Assembly: GCA_946482585.1 (NCBI GenBank)
Contig: CAMLSI010000005.1
Location: forward strand, 1-33,139
From: an uncultured Lysobacteraceae bacterium
GTDB taxonomy: Bacteria > Pseudomonadota > Gammaproteobacteria > Xanthomonadales > Rhodanobacteraceae
DNA length: 33,139 nt
Reading direction: 5' to 3'
The translations under genes were made by a program, and so were the position numbers. Every line of letters starts with the position of its first letter. Within the stretch, counting starts at the first letter, position 1. The notes below the pieces were generated by a model. That model worked only from the letters and a program-made list of their open reading frames with translations. It had not been told where the DNA came from and did not search any database. Positions 30,198 through 33,139 of this stretch are shown piece by piece.

Positions 30198-31862
30198 TCA
30201 GGCGTCGCGCGCGAGCAATGCGTCGTCGCCGGCCTGCGTCGTCGGCGTTGCGGTGCAGCCGGCGACGAAGCGTCGCGCGGCCGCGGCGGCGCGGCCGTCG
30301 CTTTCGTGCGCGAGCGACCATGCCGCCTGGCGCAACAGCAGCGCGGCGGCGAAATCGCGCGCGAGGCCGAAGGCGAGTTCGCGCGCAACCGCTTCGAGGC
30401 GATCGGGTTCGGCCGCGAGTGCGGCGAAGCGTGCCGCGAGTTCCTGCGCATGCGCGCGCAGGGCGGCGCAGGCGGCCTGCAGGCCGGTTGCATTCGCCTG
30501 CTGCAGCAGCGCGTCGAATGCGCCGCGCCAGGCGGCGAGCGCCGACGGATTGCGCAGCACGCGCAGCACGTCGAGCGACAGCACGTTCGTCGTGCCTTCC
30601 CAGATCGGCAGCACCTGCGCGTCGCGCAGCAGCTGCGGCAGGCCGCTGTCTTCGATGTAGCCGGCGCCGCCGAGGCATTCCATCGCTTCGGAACACAGCG
30701 CGACCGCGAGCTTGCCGGTCCAGAGCTTCGCGAGCGGCGTCAGCAGGCGCAGCAGCGCCGCCTCGTCCGCATCGCCCTTGCCGTGCTGCGCGCGGCCGAG
30801 CAGTTCGACGACGTGGAACGTGAGCTGGAACGCCGCCTCGAAGTCGGCCTGCATGCCGGCCAGCGTGGTCTGATGCAACGGGTGATCGATCAGCAGCCGG
30901 CCGAACGCGCGGCGCCGGCCGGCGTAGTCGCGCGCGAGCGCGAGGGCGCGGCGCATGGTCGCGATCGCGCAGACCGCATTCCAGCTGCGCGTGACGTTGA
31001 GCATCGGCGCGATCGCGCGCACGCCGTGGCCGAGCCCGGCGACCGGCGTCGCGGCGACGCCGAGCAGTTCGGTCTCCGCGCTCGGCAGCTCGCGTGTGCC
31101 GAGCTTGGGCTTGAGCCGGTTGATGACCAGATCGCGCCAGCGTCCGTCCGCGTCGCGTGGCTCGAGATAGAACAGGGTCAACGCGTCGGCGCCGTCGCCG
31201 GCACCTTCGATGCGTGCGAGCGCGAGTGCGGTATCGGCGTGCACGGCCGAGGTGAACCACTTGCGGCCGTAGAGCCGCCAGCGTCCGTCGGCGTCGGCGC
31301 GCGCCACGGTCTCGCTGTTGGCGACGTCGGAACCGCCCGGCGTCTCGGTCATCCACTGGCCCGAGATCCAGAAGTTTTCCGGCTCGCGGCTGAGGTAGCG
31401 CGGCCAGGCGCGCGCGAGGAGTTCGGTGTTCGCGGCGGCCTTGATGCAGGTCGCGGCGCCGTCGGTCATCGCGAGCGGGCAAGTGAAGAAGGCGCTGGCG
31501 ACGTGGTGCAGATAGACCAGCGCGAACTGGTGCAGTCGCGCGTGCTCCGCATGCGTGTCCTCGTGACCCGCCGCGACGAGGCCGAAGCGCGCCGCGATCT
31601 CGCGCGATTCCTGCCAGGTCGGCGTGAGTTCGATGCGATCGATGCGACGACCCTGCGAATCCCATTGTGTCAGCACCGGTTCGCGCGCGCTGCGTTCGCG
31701 TTCGCGGCGCCATGCGTCGGCGGCATGCGCGCCGAGCTCGTCGAGTTCGGGCGCGATCGTGTCGTGGACCGACGCCGGCAGGCTGCGCGCGAGCTGCGAT
31801 CGGAGTACCCGATCGTCGCGATACTGGTTGCCGAGTTCGGCGGCGCTTTGAACGAAGGTCAT
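30198..31862 (-). CDS. AidB-like acyl-CoA dehydrogenase
   Basis: This 554-residue flavoprotein resembles the AidB branch of the acyl-CoA dehydrogenases. Visible motifs are the FAD-contact stretch MTETPGGSDV (residues 171-180), the helix RRAFGRLLIDHPLHQTTLAGM, and ALCSEAMECLGGAGYIED. The catalytic-glutamate position is E422 in LPIWEGTTNVLSLDVLR. In E. coli AidB this fold binds DNA and FAD in the response to alkylation and has weak dehydrogenase activity. This protein may instead oxidise acyl-CoA. The start at 31862 is set by the SD GAGGAA eight bases upstream; the longer frame runs through the next genes. It lies 11 bases after the DUF2069 gene, so it is the last gene of the wrbA operon. Confidence 0.9.
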   Translation of the reverse strand: MTFVQSAAELGNQYRDDRVLRSQLARSLPASVHDTIAPELDELGAHAADAWRRERERSAREPVLTQWDSQGRRIDRIELTPTWQESREIAARFGLVAAGHEDTHAEHARLHQFALVYLHHVASAFFTCPLAMTDGAATCIKAAANTELLARAWPRYLSREPENFWISGQWMTETPGGSDVANSETVARADADGRWRLYGRKWFTSAVHADTALALARIEGAGDGADALTLFYLEPRDADGRWRDLVINRLKPKLGTRELPSAETELLGVAATPVAGLGHGVRAIAPMLNVTRSWNAVCAIATMRRALALARDYAGRRRAFGRLLIDHPLHQTTLAGMQADFEAAFQLTFHVVELLGRAQHGKGDADEAALLRLLTPLAKLWTGKLAVALCSEAMECLGGAGYIEDSGLPQLLRDAQVLPIWEGTTNVLSLDVLRVLRNPSALAAWRGAFDALLQQANATGLQAACAALRAHAQELAARFAALAAEPDRLEAVARELAFGLARDFAAALLLRQAAWSLAHESDGRAAAAARRFVAGCTATPTTQAGDDALLARDA

Positions 31863-31873
31863 GCGACGGTTCC

Positions 31874-32868
<995 letters not shown>

Positions 32869-32917
32869 TTATCATCGCGCCGCCCCGGCCAGACCGTGCC
32901 GCCCGGACTGTTTGCGC

Positions 32918-33139
32918 ATGAGGAAGGACCCCGACCAGTGGCAGGTGCTCGCGCGTCGCATCCAGTCGCTGATGCGCACGAACGTGACGAGCGATCGTGC
33001 CCAGGCGTTCGCGATCTTCCTGTGGCAGCGCTTCCGCGACGATCGTTGCCCGCAGTCCGCGGGCGCGCTCGCGTTCACGACCCTGATCTCGCTGGTGCCG
33101 CTGACGGCCGCGATTCTCGGCGTGCTGTCCGCGTGTCCG
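32918..33139 (+). CDS. yihY: YihY/BrkB-family membrane protein, 3' end outside window
   Basis: Seventy-four codons run open to the window edge. The sequence FLWQRFRDDRCPQSAGALAF followed by TTLISLVPLTAAILGVL is the N-terminal signature of the YihY/BrkB inner-membrane family, once annotated as ribonuclease BN. The first membrane helix begins at about residue 50. The start ATG at 32918 is the first in frame; an internal ATG about 20 codons later is also possible. It is divergent from wrbA, and the 103-base gap contains an AT-rich patch GGTTATCAT that could hold a -10 element. Confidence 0.88.
   Translation, partial: MRKDPDQWQVLARRIQSLMRTNVTSDRAQAFAIFLWQRFRDDRCPQSAGALAFTTLISLVPLTAAILGVLSACP

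Overview
The window is chromosomal DNA of a high-GC gammaproteobacterium. It most resembles the Lysobacterales (Xanthomonadales), perhaps a Rhodanobacteraceae-like lineage. The grounds are strong G/C bias at third codon positions, a GTP-type PEP carboxykinase, a large membrane-anchored FadE, the wrbA-DUF2069 pair divergent from yihY, and a remnant of an S8 protease with a P-domain. The lineage is inferred from family recognition, because no database search was possible. About 28 genes are supported. None looks like phage, transposon or CRISPR, and I saw no tRNA or rRNA.

Layout: 480-4793 (+) holds a secreted repeat protein of the DUF4097 type, a secreted M1 metallo-aminopeptidase and a lone Pycsar-TM-type (DUF5706) membrane protein. 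4806-8707 (-) is a fatty-acid block: an alpha/beta hydrolase followed by fadE, a strong terminator, then a hotdog thioesterase. A divergent TetR regulator (8871-9455) shares a control region with this block that contains two palindromes with the same 4-base spacer; one matches the PsrA-type fatty-acid box. 9587-14389 (+) carries pckG, an HDAC-family deacetylase, and an ECF sigma / anti-sigma / DUF4097 operon. 14407-17605 is a modification cluster: a TPR-sulfotransferase translationally coupled to a prolyl-4-hydroxylase-like oxygenase (-), and a divergent family-2 sulfotransferase (+).

17578-22029 has a small membrane protein, a GNAT plus PNPOx-like pair divergent from their probable MocR/PdxR-type regulator, sufT, and a membrane protein of unknown function. 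22210-24882 (-) encodes a multidomain c-di-GMP-type protein whose GGDEF and EAL motifs are both degenerate. 25378-25800 is a small two-helix membrane protein.

25801-27565 is the least ordinary stretch. A promoter-like site and a structured leader precede a broken S8 protease, whose signal and propeptide are joined out of frame to the last part of the P-domain, with the catalytic domain missing. Two strong (+) terminators lie downstream. The window ends with a one-domain asparaginase-like protein (-), a large GT-C-like membrane protein (+), the operon wrbA-DUF2069-AidB-like acyl-CoA dehydrogenase (-), and the beginning of yihY (+).

The themes are fatty-acid use and gluconeogenesis (FadE, thioesterase, PEPCK, a second acyl-CoA dehydrogenase), envelope and surface proteins under sigma-factor or cyclic-nucleotide control, and sulfation or hydroxylation of exported material. 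I found no complete new defence system. The best leads are the orphan Pycsar-type effector, the catalytically degenerate c-di-GMP protein, the sulfotransferase-hydroxylase cluster, the palindromic fatty-acid control region and the collapsed protease.
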